This document shows, one piece after another, positions 63,052 through 64,000 of a stretch of DNA of 64,000 nt. The position numbers and the translations under genes were made by a program. Below the pieces are notes generated by a model. It ran no database searches. It saw only the letters and a program-made list of their open reading frames with translations, and was not told the DNA's origin. The stretch is taken from contig RFFU01000002.1 of assembly GCA_003697085.1 (NCBI GenBank), positions 18,983-82,982 of the forward strand. Direction: 5' to 3'. Numbering within the stretch: the stretch's first letter is position 1; each line of letters begins with the position of its first letter. The stretch comes from Candidatus Hydrogenedentota bacterium. GTDB taxonomy: Bacteria > UBA8481 > J006.

Positions 63052-64000
63052 TTATGACGCTTCAGTCAGTTCGGAGGGGAGCAACGGTGGAACCGGAGCG
63101 CCCAAGCCGTCCGCGATGGCACGCAGAATCTCCGCCTCCTGGATCGTGACGGTTCCGTCGAGCAGGACGGTATCCGTGAGTGCGGCCAGAAGGCACTCTT
63201 GTTGGGGAAACGGTGCTCTCGAAAGAGCCTCGATCGCCGCCGTAATCCGTGGATAGGAGAGATCTGAGAGCGGAAGCAGGGAAAGATCGCGGGCTTTCGG
63301 AAAGAGGTCCTCGATGCGGGCACGGCCCGCAAGAAACGCTCGTTGGATTTCCGTTTCCTCCCAATGGCCCATCCGTGCCGTGACGGAGAGTAAGACGCAG
63401 GCGTTTTCGAGAACGGCGTCGGTTCCGGCCACCGCCGCGCCTCTTTGCTTCTCGGCCGAGGTCTGAAGCCGCCGGAAAATCATCTGCTGAAGAGTATATT
63501 CGAAGAGACTCAGCTGTCGATCGGCCTCGGAAAGGAAACCCACCGCCTCGCGGAACGCCTCCTTTTGAGGTTCGGAGAGATCCTTCAACGAGACGAGCGC
63601 AAGATCGGCGATGGGGATGAAGAAGGCTTCCCCCAACCGGGATACCGGAGCACTGATGCGACGGGTTTCCTCGGCGACGGGCTTTCCGAGGCGGGATTCG
63701 AGATATTCGAGTTGTTTTCGTCGAATCGCGGGATCGGAATCGAGAAGAAGGGCATAGACGACGGCCGCGGCTCCGCACGGCTCCTCGCAGGCCTTTCGGA
63801 TTTTCTCGGGTATCGATTCGAGAACCACCCGAGCGTAGGCGAAATGATTCTCCGATGGGGTTCCAATGGAAGAAAGGACGGCTCGGGTTTCAGAACTCAA
63901 GGAAGGAGAGGGCTCCGTTTTCCGTTCCAAGGAAGGTGCCGACGAAAGGGAGGGTTCTGGGGGCGGGATCGAGGCGGCTCCGGCCGCCGCGGCCGTCCCC
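63052..64000 (-). CDS. M48-family peptidase-type protein, C-terminal part (5' truncated)
   Basis: The minus-strand frame is open to the right edge, so only about 316 C-terminal residues are seen. It begins in an Ala/Pro/Ser-rich linker. The block CEEPCGAAAVVYALLLDSDPA, then RRKQLEYLE and the later AFREAVGFLSEADRQLSLFE, match (from memory) the long C-terminal half of bacterial M48 (Ste24-like) peptidases whose catalytic HExxH domain precedes it. The last 100 residues look like a TerB-type helical domain (LLAALTDTVLLDGTVTIQEA). The HExxH is outside the window, so the protease call is inference. Confidence 0.6.
   Translation of the reverse strand, partial: GTAAAAGAASIPPPEPSLSSAPSLERKTEPSPSLSSETRAVLSSIGTPSENHFAYARVVLESIPEKIRKACEEPCGAAAVVYALLLDSDPAIRRKQLEYLESRLGKPVAEETRRISAPVSRLGEAFFIPIADLALVSLKDLSEPQKEAFREAVGFLSEADRQLSLFEYTLQQMIFRRLQTSAEKQRGAAVAGTDAVLENACVLLSVTARMGHWEETEIQRAFLAGRARIEDLFPKARDLSLLPLSDLSYPRITAAIEALSRAPFPQQECLLAALTDTVLLDGTVTIQEAEILRAIADGLGAPVPPLLPSELTEAS

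Noticed and set aside
63052..63930. Complete 292-residue gene starting at 63930
   Set aside because: That start is a TTG inside an Ala/Pro linker and the frame continues to the window edge, so the gene is truncated.

Overview
The window reads as a contiguous piece of chromosome from a GC-rich, flagellated, diderm bacterium. The diderm call rests on an MlaE/MlaF/MlaD-type lipid transport set. The motility call rests on FlgD, two FlgE-type hook proteins and FliK. A normal bacterial core is present (rpsF-ssb-rpsR-rplI-dnaB-rarA-murI, metK, lepB). It also carries both subunits of DNA topoisomerase VI, an archaeal/plant-type enzyme that is uncommon in bacteria. I cannot place the phylum from sequence alone. 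Genes are tightly packed, and neighbours very often overlap through ATGA, GTGA or TTGA.

Layout. 1-8.1 kb: envelope glycan and lipid-linked sugar genes (two SDR epimerases, a UDP-sugar dehydrogenase, a WecA/TagO-type phosphotransferase, a UbiA/DPPR-synthase-like prenyltransferase, a flippase-like membrane protein), then a phosphoesterase, a Nif3-like protein and a coiled-coil zinc-ribbon protein. 8.1-14.2 kb: membrane pyrophosphatase, metK-ahcY (SAM cycle), a small orphan ORF with no standard start codon, and a DnaC/DnaI-like loader. 14.2-15.1 kb: purine-rich tract, an array of hairpins and tRNA-Asp(GTC) with its promoter. 15.1-24.5 kb: a nine-gene catabolic cluster made of a three-subunit molybdenum hydroxylase, AllH/FdrA/62-aa protein/AllG, a cyclase-family hydrolase and a nitrilase-family amidase. 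24.6-29.2 kb (minus): aguB-aguA-ppx-amidase. 29.9-31.2 kb: two proteins with arrestin-like features and a 50-aa peptide with a double-glycine leader and a perfect 12-nt Shine-Dalgarno. 31.3-34.3 kb (minus): top6B-top6A. 34.9-40.6 kb: TPR metalloprotease, PDZ/radical-SAM DUF512 protein, HtpX, ClC channel. 40.6-47.2 kb: HTH-EIIA regulator, then the ribosome/replication operon and murI. 47.3-53.2 kb (minus): a fused GAF-PP2C-kinase protein, a STAS protein, mlaE, mlaF, mlaD and lepB. 53.7-62.8 kb: flagellar hook cluster with a good sigma-28 promoter. 63.0 kb to the end (minus): C-terminal part of an M48-type protease-family protein.

How the genes work together. The catabolic cluster suggests stepwise oxidation, ring opening, amide hydrolysis and transfer of a carbamoyl group to phosphate; the substrate is unknown and no carbamate kinase is present. 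The GAF-PP2C-HATPase protein followed by STAS and mlaE-F-D suggests partner-switching control that may act on lipid transport, because the usual MlaB subunit is itself a STAS protein. Intergenic gaps are filled with recurring elements: a CTGGGAGCGC...GGCATC..TGCC palindromic unit, a TGTCATTCCGA...GAGGAATCCC unit, polypurine runs and short degenerate repeats. These look like genome-wide repeat families.
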